A stretch of DNA of 64,000 nt from Micromonospora sonchi (GTDB taxonomy: Bacteria; Actinomycetota; Actinomycetes; Mycobacteriales; Micromonosporaceae), in assembly GCF_014646235.1 (NCBI RefSeq), contig NZ_BMNB01000030.1, positions 19,073 through 83,072 on the forward strand, in the 5' to 3' direction. This document shows positions 50,803 through 58,738 of this stretch, one piece after another. How positions within the stretch are numbered: position 1 is the stretch's first letter; each line of letters begins with the position of its first letter. The notes below the pieces were generated by a model. That model ran no database searches, was not told where the DNA came from, and saw nothing but the letters and a program-made list of their open reading frames with translations. A program made the position numbers and the translations under genes.

Positions 50803-51498
50803 TCAGTCGAGGCTGATCCCCAGCGTGTCCCGCAGTGCGGCCTGCCCGGACGTGGTGAGGCGAACGGCGCGGCCGGACCCGATCCGCACCACCCACCCGT
50901 TGCCGAGGAACGTCTCGCACAACTTCGCCCCCGCGAGCCCGCCGAGGTGCTGGCGTCGTTCCGTCCAGTCGAGGCAGCCGCGTACGAGGGGCCGGCGGCC
51001 GGGTCGCGGCTGCGCAGGATCCCACCCGAGCAGGTCGGTCAGCCAGGCCAGGCCGGCCGGGGTGAGGGCGAAGCCGGCGCTCTGGTCCAGTAGCTCCCGT
51101 GCGGTCATCGCGTCGGTCACCGCGACGCCGAGTTGCCCGGCGAGGTGGTCGTAGCAGGTGCGGCCCCGGCGCAGGGCCGCGTTGACGGTCGCCGCCCGCA
51201 GTCCGCGGGGCGGGGCGGGACGCGGCTCGATCCGGGCCGACAGGTCTTCCAGCAGTTGCGCCACCGACGGGTCGGCGAGCTGCACGTACCGGTGCCGACC
51301 CTGCCGCCGCTGCACCAGCAGCCCGCCGTCGACGAGGCGATGCAGGTGCCCGGTCGCGGTGGAGGGCGCGACGCCCGCGTACGCGGCCAACTCGCCCGCG
51401 GTCCACGCCCGGCCGTCGAGCAGCGCGAGGCAGATGGCCGCCCGCGTCTCGTCGGCCAGCAGAGCCGCGAGCGCCGCCAGATCGGAAGCCGAGGTCAC
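50803..51498 (-). CDS. ArsR-type winged-helix regulator
   Basis: 231 residues from GTG 51498, with GACAAT six bases upstream. The HTH reads WTAGELAAYAGVAPSTATGH followed by LHRLVDGGLLVQRRQGRHRYVQL. The C-terminal part has FALTPAGLAWLTDLLG and a conserved Cys. No clear metal-binding cysteine pair is present, so it probably does not sense metals. It is divergent from the P450-like gene (65 bases) and is likely to regulate it. Confidence 0.82.
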   Translation of the reverse strand: MTSASDLAALAALLADETRAAICLALLDGRAWTAGELAAYAGVAPSTATGHLHRLVDGGLLVQRRQGRHRYVQLADPSVAQLLEDLSARIEPRPAPPRGLRAATVNAALRRGRTCYDHLAGQLGVAVTDAMTARELLDQSAGFALTPAGLAWLTDLLGWDPAQPRPGRRPLVRGCLDWTERRQHLGGLAGAKLCETFLGNGWVVRIGSGRAVRLTTSGQAALRDTLGISLD

Positions 51499-51562
51499 TC
51501 CTCCATTGTCGGCGGCGACAGTTTGGCTCGTACCGAACGATGGTGGTCGTAGCCTTCGCCAC

Positions 51563-52225
51563 ATGCTGCAGATCCACGGCCGCGACCTCGCCCTCGCCGT
51601 CCTGACCGACCCGGCTTTCGGGGTGCCGCCGGTTCCGCCCGCGTCCGCCGGAGTCGCCTGGCTACGGGCTACGGTTGGCCGGTTCAGCGAGGGGGTGGAG
51701 CACGAACGGCGGCGCGCGTTGTCGGTCGCGGTCCTGGACGCGATCCCGCTCGACTCTCTGCGCCACGCCGGCTCGATCCACCCGGTGGCGATCCTCGCTC
51801 GCCAGATGGGCGTGGTCGAAGCCGTGGTGGACCTGGTCCGGGACGTGGCGCAGGCGTACCAGCCGGGGACCGGCGACGAATCGCGCGCCGACGCGGCGGT
51901 CGACCGGCTGGTCGCGGTCTTGGGCGGCAGCTATGACGAGCCGACCGCAGCGTGCATCGGCGTGCTCGTGCAGGCCTGCGAGCCGACCGTGACCCTGATC
52001 GACCGGGCCCGGCACCGTCCCGTCGACGATGTGTTGCGCGACGATCCGCCCGTGCCGGCGACCAAGCGTCACGCCCTCGTCACCACCACCGTGGGGGACG
52101 TGACGGTCGAGGCCGGCGAGGTGGTGCGGGTGCCCCTGGCGGGCGATCTGGCGTTCGGTGTGGGCCCCCGGCGCTGCCCCGGCCGCGCCCACGCCCTCGC
52201 GCTCGTGGCGGGAGCGCAGTCATGA
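51563..52225 (+). CDS. Half-size cytochrome P450-like protein
   Basis: 220 residues, where ordinary P450s have about 400. The C-terminus retains the heme-thiolate loop AFGVGPRRCPGRAHALAL with Cys205, preceded by a shortened PPVPATKRHAL...VPLAGD strand region. An I-helix-like EPTAACIGVLVQACEPT is seen, but the acidic-Thr pair and the ExxR motif are not clear. TAGCCT lies seven bases before the ATG. It overlaps the PEP-mutase-family gene (ATGA), so it appears to be expressed. It may be a heme-binding or regulatory mini-P450 rather than a monooxygenase. Confidence 0.65.
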   Translation: MLQIHGRDLALAVLTDPAFGVPPVPPASAGVAWLRATVGRFSEGVEHERRRALSVAVLDAIPLDSLRHAGSIHPVAILARQMGVVEAVVDLVRDVAQAYQPGTGDESRADAAVDRLVAVLGGSYDEPTAACIGVLVQACEPTVTLIDRARHRPVDDVLRDDPPVPATKRHALVTTTVGDVTVEAGEVVRVPLAGDLAFGVGPRRCPGRAHALALVAGAQS

Positions 52226-52959
52226 GCAGCTTCGTCGCTCTGCATCGCGCCGGCGACCCACTGGTCCTGCCGAACGTGTGGGACGTCGCGTCGGCCCGCT
52301 TCCTGGTCGAGGCCGGCTTCCCCGCCCTCGGCACCACCAGCCTCGGCGTCGCGGCCGCCAACGGCCGGCCCGACGGCGTCGGCGCCACGGCGGCCGAGAC
52401 TCTGCGTCTCACCCGCAGCCTGGTGGCGCTTCCGGCGTACCTGACCGTCGACATCGAGACCGGGTCGGTCGAGGCTGCGGTCGGGGTGGCCGAGGCCGGC
52501 GCGGCCGGCGTCAACATCGAGGACGCCATGGGTCCGGCGGAGACGCACGCCGCGTTGATCCGGTCGGTGAAGCGGGAGGTGCCGCAGCTGTTCGTCAACG
52601 CCCGCACCGACACGCACTGGCAGCGCCCCGGCGATCTGGCCGAGGCGGTCAGCCGGGTTCGCCGTTACGCGGACGCCGGGGCGGACGGGGTGTTCGTTCC
52701 CGGGCTGGCCGAGCCCGCCGACATCGCGGCGGTCGTGGCGGCGGTGGACGTACCGGTCAACATCCTGTTCCTGCCGGGTCGGCACACCGTCGCCGCCCTG
52801 GCGGACCTGGGCGTGCGGCGGGTCAGCACCGGCTCCCTGCTCTTCCGAGCGGCCCTGGCCGCCGCGCTCGACACGGCCACCGCCGTCCGCGACGGCCGCG
52901 CGACAGGCCTGGACCTTCCGACCTACCCGCAGGTGAACGTCGGGCCGCCGACCGCGTGA
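52222..52959 (+). CDS. Isocitrate lyase/phosphoenolpyruvate mutase family enzyme
   Basis: 245 residues. PLVLPNVWDVASARFLVEAG, the metal-binding DIETG, GVNIEDAMG and LFVNARTDTHW match the carbon-carbon/carbon-phosphorus lyase family. The Cys of true isocitrate lyase (KKCGH) and the PEP-mutase loop are absent, so it is an uncharacterised member, perhaps a carboxyphosphonoenolpyruvate- or methylisocitrate-lyase-like enzyme. Operon with the P450-like gene. Confidence 0.83.
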   Translation: MSSFVALHRAGDPLVLPNVWDVASARFLVEAGFPALGTTSLGVAAANGRPDGVGATAAETLRLTRSLVALPAYLTVDIETGSVEAAVGVAEAGAAGVNIEDAMGPAETHAALIRSVKREVPQLFVNARTDTHWQRPGDLAEAVSRVRRYADAGADGVFVPGLAEPADIAAVVAAVDVPVNILFLPGRHTVAALADLGVRRVSTGSLLFRAALAAALDTATAVRDGRATGLDLPTYPQVNVGPPTA

Positions 52960-53007
52960 GCCGAGTCGCGGTCCGAGTTGTCGCACGGGGGCGGCAGAAT
53001 CGGGCCC

Positions 53008-54681
53008 GTGTTGGTGGCGGTGGTGGCCGACGAGCAGGGCGGGGGAGTGCTGCAACCCCTCGCCCCCTCCGGCGTACCCGTGGGCCCGCCGGAGCCGGTC
53101 GCCGACCTGGCCGCTGCGATGGCCGCCCGCGAGCACGCCGACCAGCCGCGTTGGATCTGGGCGTCCGGCGCGGCGCTCTACCCGGCGCTGTTGCGCGCCG
53201 GGGTCCGGGTCGAACGGTGCCACGACGTCGAGCTCACCGAGGCGCTGCTGCTCGGGCACGCCGGTCGCTGGGGCGAACCGCGCGCCCTGGCCGCCGCGTG
53301 GGGCCGGCTGACCGGCGCGACGGTGCCGCCCGACCCGCCGCCGCGCGTCGCCGCCCCGCCCGGGGCCGGGCAGGCCGCGCTCTTCGACGCCGAGCCCGGC
53401 CCGGCGGGTCCGGGCATCACGGCCTTGACCAGGGTGTACGCCGACCAGCTCGACCGCATCGCGGCGACCGACGAACCGGGTCGGTTCCGGCTGCTGGTGG
53501 CCGCCGAGTCGGCCGGTGCGCTGATCGCCGCCGAGATGGGGGCGGCGGGCCTGCCCTGGCGCGCCGACGTGCACGACGCGATGCTGACCGAGTTGCTGGG
53601 GGAGCCCTCCCCGGTGGGCGGGCCACCCCGGCGGCTGGCCGAGCTGGCGGCGCGGATCGCCGACGCGTTCGGGCTGCGTCAGCTGCACGCCGACAGCCCG
53701 GCGGAGCTGCTGAAGGCGTTCGAGCGGGCCGGGGTGAAGCTGCCGAACACCCGGGCCTGGGTGCTGCGCGGGGTGGACCACCCGGCGGTGCCGCTGATCC
53801 TGGAGCACAAGGAGCTGTACCGGATCTGGACGGCGCACGGGTGGGCATGGCGGGACTCCTGGGTACGCGACGGCCGCTTCCGGCCGGAGTACGTCCCCGG
53901 CGGTGTGGTGTCGGGGCGCTGGGCCACCCGGGGCGGCGGCGCGTTGCAGATCCCGAAGGTGATCCGCCGGGCGGCGGTGGCCGACCCGGGCTGGCGCTTC
54001 GTGGTGGCCGACGCCGGGCAGTTGGAGCCTCGGGTGCTGGCGGCCGTCTCCGGTGACGCCCGGCTCGCCCGGGCGGGCGCGACCGGTGACCTGTACGCGG
54101 CACTTGCGCGGGACGCGTTCGGCGGCGACCGGGGCCGGGCCAAGGTGGCCCTGCTCGGCGCGATGTACGGGCAGACCGGTGGCGCGGCGGTGCCGGCCCT
54201 GGCGGTGCTGCGGCGCAGTTATCCGACGGCGTTCGGCTACGTCGAGGCGGCGGCGCGTACCGGCGAGACCGGTGGACTGGTGCGCTCGTGGCTGGGGCGT
54301 ACCTGCCCGCCGGGGACGGCTGGCGTCGCCGACGACGACGTCGGCGACCCCGACGCGGCCGACGATCGGCACTCGCCCCGGGCCCGGGCAGCACGGTCCC
54401 GGGGCCGGTTCACCCGCAACTTCGTCGTCCAGGCCACCGCGGCGGAGTGGGCCTCGGCGCTGCTGGCGGTGCTCCGGGGCGAGGTGGCCGGCACCGGTGC
54501 CGAGCTGGTCTTCTTCCAGCACGACGAGGTGATCGTGCACTGCCCGGCCGAGCGGGCCGAGCGGGTTGCCGAGGCGGTCGACCGGGCCGGGCGGCGGGCC
54601 ACCGCGCTGCTCTTCGGTGACACCCCGGTGCGCTTCCCGCTGGATCTGTCGATCGTCGAGTGCTACGCCGACGCGGCTTGA
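53008..54681 (+). CDS. PolA-like DNA polymerase with degenerate exonuclease domain
   Basis: 557 residues from GTG 53008 (CAGAAT seven bases upstream). The polymerase half has motif A (FVVADAGQLEPRVLAAVSGD, about 332-351), motif B (RAKVALLGAMYGQTGG, about 377) and motif C (FFQHDEVIVHC, about 502-512). The N-terminal half corresponds to the 3'-5' exonuclease region of the family called bifunctional 3'-5' exonuclease/DNA polymerase, but the metal-binding DxE motif is not evident. There is no 5' nuclease. It probably serves repair. Confidence 0.85.
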   Translation: MLVAVVADEQGGGVLQPLAPSGVPVGPPEPVADLAAAMAAREHADQPRWIWASGAALYPALLRAGVRVERCHDVELTEALLLGHAGRWGEPRALAAAWGRLTGATVPPDPPPRVAAPPGAGQAALFDAEPGPAGPGITALTRVYADQLDRIAATDEPGRFRLLVAAESAGALIAAEMGAAGLPWRADVHDAMLTELLGEPSPVGGPPRRLAELAARIADAFGLRQLHADSPAELLKAFERAGVKLPNTRAWVLRGVDHPAVPLILEHKELYRIWTAHGWAWRDSWVRDGRFRPEYVPGGVVSGRWATRGGGALQIPKVIRRAAVADPGWRFVVADAGQLEPRVLAAVSGDARLARAGATGDLYAALARDAFGGDRGRAKVALLGAMYGQTGGAAVPALAVLRRSYPTAFGYVEAAARTGETGGLVRSWLGRTCPPGTAGVADDDVGDPDAADDRHSPRARAARSRGRFTRNFVVQATAAEWASALLAVLRGEVAGTGAELVFFQHDEVIVHCPAERAERVAEAVDRAGRRATALLFGDTPVRFPLDLSIVECYADAA

Positions 54682-54809
54682 GAGGCATCGTGCGCCGGCG
54701 TGATCACCTGGACACCGAGGCCGCGCCGGTTCTTTCCGTGTTGTTCACGTTCGACGGTGATCCTGGTCGGCGAACCTGACCATTGCGGTGAGGCTTCCCG
54801 GGAGGTGGC

Positions 54810-55916
54810 ATGGCCAGACGCGTATACCTGCACATCGGTGCGCCGAAGACGGGCAGCACCTTCGTGCAGAACGTGCTCTGGGCCAACCGGGACCGGTTGA
54901 CCGGCGCGGGCATCCTGCTGCCCGGCAGCGCCGTGGCGCACGACCAGGCGATGGCCGATCTGCGGGCGGCGCCGTGGCGGGACGCCGAGGTGTACTGGAC
55001 CTGGGACCGGCTGGCCGACAAGGCCCGGAAATGGTCCGGTGACGTGATCATCAGCAACGAGGGGTTGGGCGCGGCCACCGCCGAGCAGGCTGCCCACGCG
55101 GTGCGGAGCCTGGGCCCGGCCGAGATCCACGTCATCGTGGCGGGGCGGGATCTGTGGCGTACCCTGCCGTCGTTCTGGCAGCAGAGCGTCCGGGCCCGCG
55201 CCGGATGGCGCTTCGAGGAATTCCTGCGCGCCGTCGAAGAGGGCCGGTGCGAGGCGTTCTGGGAGAACCACACGGCGACCCGGATGTTGCGCCGCTGGGG
55301 CGACCTGGTCCCCGCGCAGCGGCGGCACCTGGTGACCGTGCCAGCTCCGGGCTCCCCGCACGAGATCCTGTGGCGTCGCTTCGCCGGCATCGTCGGCATC
55401 GCCGACGGGCTGTGCGAGCTGACCGCGCCGAGCGCGAACCCGTCGCTCGGCGCCGCCGAGATCGAGGTGCTCCGGCGGGTCAACCGGAAGTTGGGGGACC
55501 GCTATCCGCTCCGGACGCCGTACCGCAGGGTCGTCCACCGCCATCTGGTCGACGCGGTGCTCAAGCGGCGGGCCAACGAGTTGCGGTTCGGCGTCGGCCC
55601 GGACCGGGTCGGCTGGGTGATGGACCTCGCCGAACAGCAGATCAAGGAACTCCAGGACTACCCGTGCCGGGTCGTCGGCGACCTCGACGAGCTGCGGCCG
55701 GCGAAGCTGACGCCAACCGCCGGCGACGACGCCGTTGACGACGGCCACCTGCTCGAGGTCGCGATCGAGACGATCGTCGACATGCTCGGGCACGCCGACT
55801 CCCTCAGCGCGGGGACGGAGCACCCCGCCGAGGGTGCCTTATCGCGGCTGCGGAACCGTGCGGCCGGCGGCGTCAGGCGGCGGGTGCGGCGCGCCATCCG
55901 ACGCGACGCGCCCTGA
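54810..55916 (+). CDS. Sulfotransferase-like P-loop protein
   Basis: 368 residues; GGGAGGTGGC leads into the ATG. VYLHIGAPKTGSTFVQNVLW carries the PAPS-binding P-loop-like motif of sulfotransferases, and VIVAGRDLWRTLPSFWQQS resembles the 3'-phosphate loop (RDPxxxxxS). The rest is divergent. It could sulfate a glycan or lipid. It precedes deacetylase, glycosyltransferase and permease genes on the same strand. Confidence 0.7.
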   Translation: MARRVYLHIGAPKTGSTFVQNVLWANRDRLTGAGILLPGSAVAHDQAMADLRAAPWRDAEVYWTWDRLADKARKWSGDVIISNEGLGAATAEQAAHAVRSLGPAEIHVIVAGRDLWRTLPSFWQQSVRARAGWRFEEFLRAVEEGRCEAFWENHTATRMLRRWGDLVPAQRRHLVTVPAPGSPHEILWRRFAGIVGIADGLCELTAPSANPSLGAAEIEVLRRVNRKLGDRYPLRTPYRRVVHRHLVDAVLKRRANELRFGVGPDRVGWVMDLAEQQIKELQDYPCRVVGDLDELRPAKLTPTAGDDAVDDGHLLEVAIETIVDMLGHADSLSAGTEHPAEGALSRLRNRAAGGVRRRVRRAIRRDAP

Positions 55917-56018
55917 GCGTCTCCACCCGTGCTGGTTGCGGACACCGGGCCTGATCCGGCCGCCAGCGGGTATCCCCGCTGCCGGTACCACTGTAGATCG
56001 GCAGGTGAGACGGCAGGC

Positions 56019-56807
56019 ATGCGGCCACTGGTGCTGGGAACCGTCGCGGCCGCCACGCTGGGCGCGACGGCGCAGGTCGTACCGATGGTGACCGCGAACG
56101 GGCCGGTCCGTCGCCGGCTCTGGCCGCGGCTTGCCGGCGTCGGTCCGACCACCCGGATCGCGTTGACCTTCGACGACGGCCCCGATCCGGCCTCCACTCC
56201 GCAGTTCCTGCGCCTGCTGGCGCGGGCGCAGGTGCGCGCCACCTTCTTCGTGCTCGGCAGGATGCTGGAACGGGACCCGGGGCTCGGCCGGGAACTGGTC
56301 GCCGCCGGGCACGAGGTCGCGGTGCACGGCTGGGAGCACCGGAACCTGCTGTGGCGAGCACCCGCGGCCACGTACGCCGACATCGCCCGATGCCGGGACC
56401 GGATCGCGGACGTGACCGGCGTGCCACCGCTGTGGTACCGACCACCGTACGGGGTGCTGACGTCGGCGGCGTTGCTGGCCTGTCGGCGGCTGCACCTGAC
56501 CCCGCGGCTCTGGACGGCCTGGGGGCGCGACTGGGAGAGCACCCGGCCGCCGGGGGAGATCTGGCAGATGATCAGCAAGGATCTCGCCGGTGGCGGGACG
56601 GTGCTGCTGCACGACTCCGACTGCGCTTCCGCTCCCGGTGCCTGGCGTGGCGCCCTGGCGGTGCTGCCGCGGCTGTTCGAGTGGGCGCAGGACCGGAACC
56701 TGACGATCGGGACGCTCGGCGCGCATCAGGCCGACGAGGACGAGCGCCGGGCCGTCGGTGGATTCGTCGGCGGCAACGGCCGGCATGGCGGCTGCGGGGA
56801 CGGGTAA
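56019..56807 (+). CDS. Polysaccharide deacetylase (CE4, NodB-like)
   Basis: 262 residues. N-terminal hydrophobic segment, then TFDDGPDPAST (metal-binding Asp, about 49-60), HGWEHRN (metal-binding HxxxH) and RPPYGVLTSAALLA. The catalytic set is complete. N-terminal signal or anchor indicates activity on the cell wall or an exported glycan. Confidence 0.9.
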   Translation: MRPLVLGTVAAATLGATAQVVPMVTANGPVRRRLWPRLAGVGPTTRIALTFDDGPDPASTPQFLRLLARAQVRATFFVLGRMLERDPGLGRELVAAGHEVAVHGWEHRNLLWRAPAATYADIARCRDRIADVTGVPPLWYRPPYGVLTSAALLACRRLHLTPRLWTAWGRDWESTRPPGEIWQMISKDLAGGGTVLLHDSDCASAPGAWRGALAVLPRLFEWAQDRNLTIGTLGAHQADEDERRAVGGFVGGNGRHGGCGDG

Positions 56808-56923
56808 CCCCGGCCGGTGAACCTGAGGCTCATCCGCGCACCTGGTGCCGCCCTGGTCGGCAGCAGCCCTTCGCGGCACTGCCCCGGCCTCTGCACAGGA
56901 TCTTTCGGGAGGGCTACCGGGCG

Positions 56924-57853
56924 ATGCTCCGCTGGCTGCCCTGGAGCTACGACGCCCTTTTCACGATCACCGACCGCTCCTCGCTCGCGATCCGGGCGGT
57001 CAGGACGGCACTGCGGCTGGCCTCGCGCCGGATGCTGTTGCGACTGCCGCCCGGCACCAGCCTGGTCGTGACGACCTTTCCGTTCGCCAACCAGGTGCTC
57101 GGACCGCTGCGCTACCGGGGACGGTTGGACGCGTCGGTCGTCACCTACGTCACCGACTTCGTGGTCCACCCGACCTGGATGGCACCGGGCGTCGACACGT
57201 ACTGCGTCATCCACCGGGCGGCGCAGCGGCAGGCCGCCGCCCACGGGGCGCCCGACGTGCGGGTGGTGAGTCCGCTGGTGTCCGCCCGGTTCACCTCGCT
57301 GCCCAGCGACGGCAAGCGCGCCGCGCGCGCCCGCTTCGGCCTGCCCGAGCAGGAGCGGTTGGCCCTGATCGTCGCCGGTTCCTGGGGCGTCGGCGATGTG
57401 GCCCGTACCGCCGCCGAGGTGCTCGCCACCGGCTGCGTCAAACCGGTCGTCGTCTGCGGACGCAACGACGACCTGCGCCGCCGGCTGCACGCCTTTCCCG
57501 GACACGTCCTGGGTTGGGTCGACGACATGCCCGCGCTCATGCGGGCGGTGGACGTCGTGGTGGAGAACGCGGGTGGCCTCACCTGCCAGCAGTCACTGGC
57601 CGCCGGCCTGCCGACCGTCACCTACCGACCGATCCCCGGACACGGTCGGGCCAACGCCGAGGTGCTGGCCGAGGCCGGACTGACCACTTACGTCACCACC
57701 GCCGCACACCTGCGTCCGGCGCTCACCGCGCTGACCACCGCCGAGAACGCCGCGCCCGTCGTCGCCGCGACCGACATGGCCGCCGTGGTGTCCGAAGCCG
57801 TCCGGCGGTCGGGTCGGGCCACCCGGCGGCGGGACGATCCGACCGCACCGTGA
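56924..57853 (+). CDS. Glycosyltransferase of the MGDG synthase/MurG type, N-terminally truncated
   Basis: 309 residues from ATG 56924 (GGGAGG ten bases upstream). The UDP-sugar-binding C-domain is intact: VENAGGLTCQQSLAAGLPTV and GHGRANAEVL. Normal family members begin about 60 residues earlier with an AGHDAAA-like acceptor loop, which is missing here: only 116 bases separate ATG 56924 from the deacetylase stop. It may be inactive, or may use an unusual start. Confidence 0.6.
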   Translation: MLRWLPWSYDALFTITDRSSLAIRAVRTALRLASRRMLLRLPPGTSLVVTTFPFANQVLGPLRYRGRLDASVVTYVTDFVVHPTWMAPGVDTYCVIHRAAQRQAAAHGAPDVRVVSPLVSARFTSLPSDGKRAARARFGLPEQERLALIVAGSWGVGDVARTAAEVLATGCVKPVVVCGRNDDLRRRLHAFPGHVLGWVDDMPALMRAVDVVVENAGGLTCQQSLAAGLPTVTYRPIPGHGRANAEVLAEAGLTTYVTTAAHLRPALTALTTAENAAPVVAATDMAAVVSEAVRRSGRATRRRDDPTAP

Positions 57854-58677
57854 TCCCGATCGCGCTCGCGGCGGCGTTCTGCTTCGCACTCGCCTCCGCG
57901 TTGCACCAGCGGGCCGCGAAACAACAGCCGCAGTACCGGGTACCGGACCCCCGGCTGCTGTTCCGACTGGTGCGCAGCCGGCTGTGGCTGTCGGGCTGGA
58001 TCCCCGATTCCGCCGGCGTGGCGCTCCAGGTCGTCGCCCTACGGCTCGGGCCGCTGGCGGTCGTCCAGCCCGTCATGGCCAGCGGCCTGTTCATGGCGGT
58101 CCTGATCGAAGCCGCCATGATCCGCCGTCGGGTCGCGGCGCGGGACCTGCTCGCCGTCGCGGTGGGGGTGGCCGGCCTGTCCGCGTTCCTGGTCCTGGCC
58201 GATGCCCGCGCCGGCGTTGCCGCTCCTTCCCCGGGAGCCTGGATCGTCCCGGCGAGCTGTGCCGCGCTGGTGATCTTGGCCGGTGTCCTGGTCGCGTACC
58301 GACTGACCGGCGCTGCCCGTGGTGCGCTGCTCGGCATGGCCAGCGGCCTTGCCTTCGGCCTGGCGGCGGCGCTGGTCAAGGACGTCGCCGGCCGTTACCA
58401 CGGGCTGGCCTCCCTGGTCAGCTGGCGGGTCCCGGTCCTGGTGGTGATCGTCGTCGTCGGGGTGCTGCTGAACCAGACCGCCTTCCAGCACGGCCGCCTC
58501 GCCGCGCCGCTCGCCGCGCTCACCCTCACCGACCCCGTCGCCAGCGTGATCATCGGCGTCACCGTTTTCCAGGAGACTCTCGCGGTCGACCCGGTGCGGG
58601 TGGTCGGGCTCGTCATCGCCGGCGGCACGATCGCCGCCGGAATCTGGTTCGCCGCCGGCTCCTCCGCCAGACGGTGA
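57850..58677 (+). CDS. EamA/DMT-family permease
   Basis: 275 residues from GTG 57850 overlapping the glycosyltransferase stop. About nine to ten helices with the internal two-fold repeat of DMT transporters (GPLAVVQPVMASGLFMAVL and APLAALTLTDPVASVIIGV). Substrate unknown; could export a metabolite or lipid-linked sugar with the upstream genes. Confidence 0.85.
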   Translation: MIPIALAAAFCFALASALHQRAAKQQPQYRVPDPRLLFRLVRSRLWLSGWIPDSAGVALQVVALRLGPLAVVQPVMASGLFMAVLIEAAMIRRRVAARDLLAVAVGVAGLSAFLVLADARAGVAAPSPGAWIVPASCAALVILAGVLVAYRLTGAARGALLGMASGLAFGLAAALVKDVAGRYHGLASLVSWRVPVLVVIVVVGVLLNQTAFQHGRLAAPLAALTLTDPVASVIIGVTVFQETLAVDPVRVVGLVIAGGTIAAGIWFAAGSSARR

Positions 58678-58738
58678 CATCCGCGCCGCCATGCCACCAC
58701 GTCCGGTCAACCCCGGCGAGAGTCGCCTCGGAGCCTGG

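Noticed and set aside
52069..54540. 823-codon minus-strand ORF
   Set aside because: Antisense to the PEP-mutase-family and polymerase genes, which have clear motifs.
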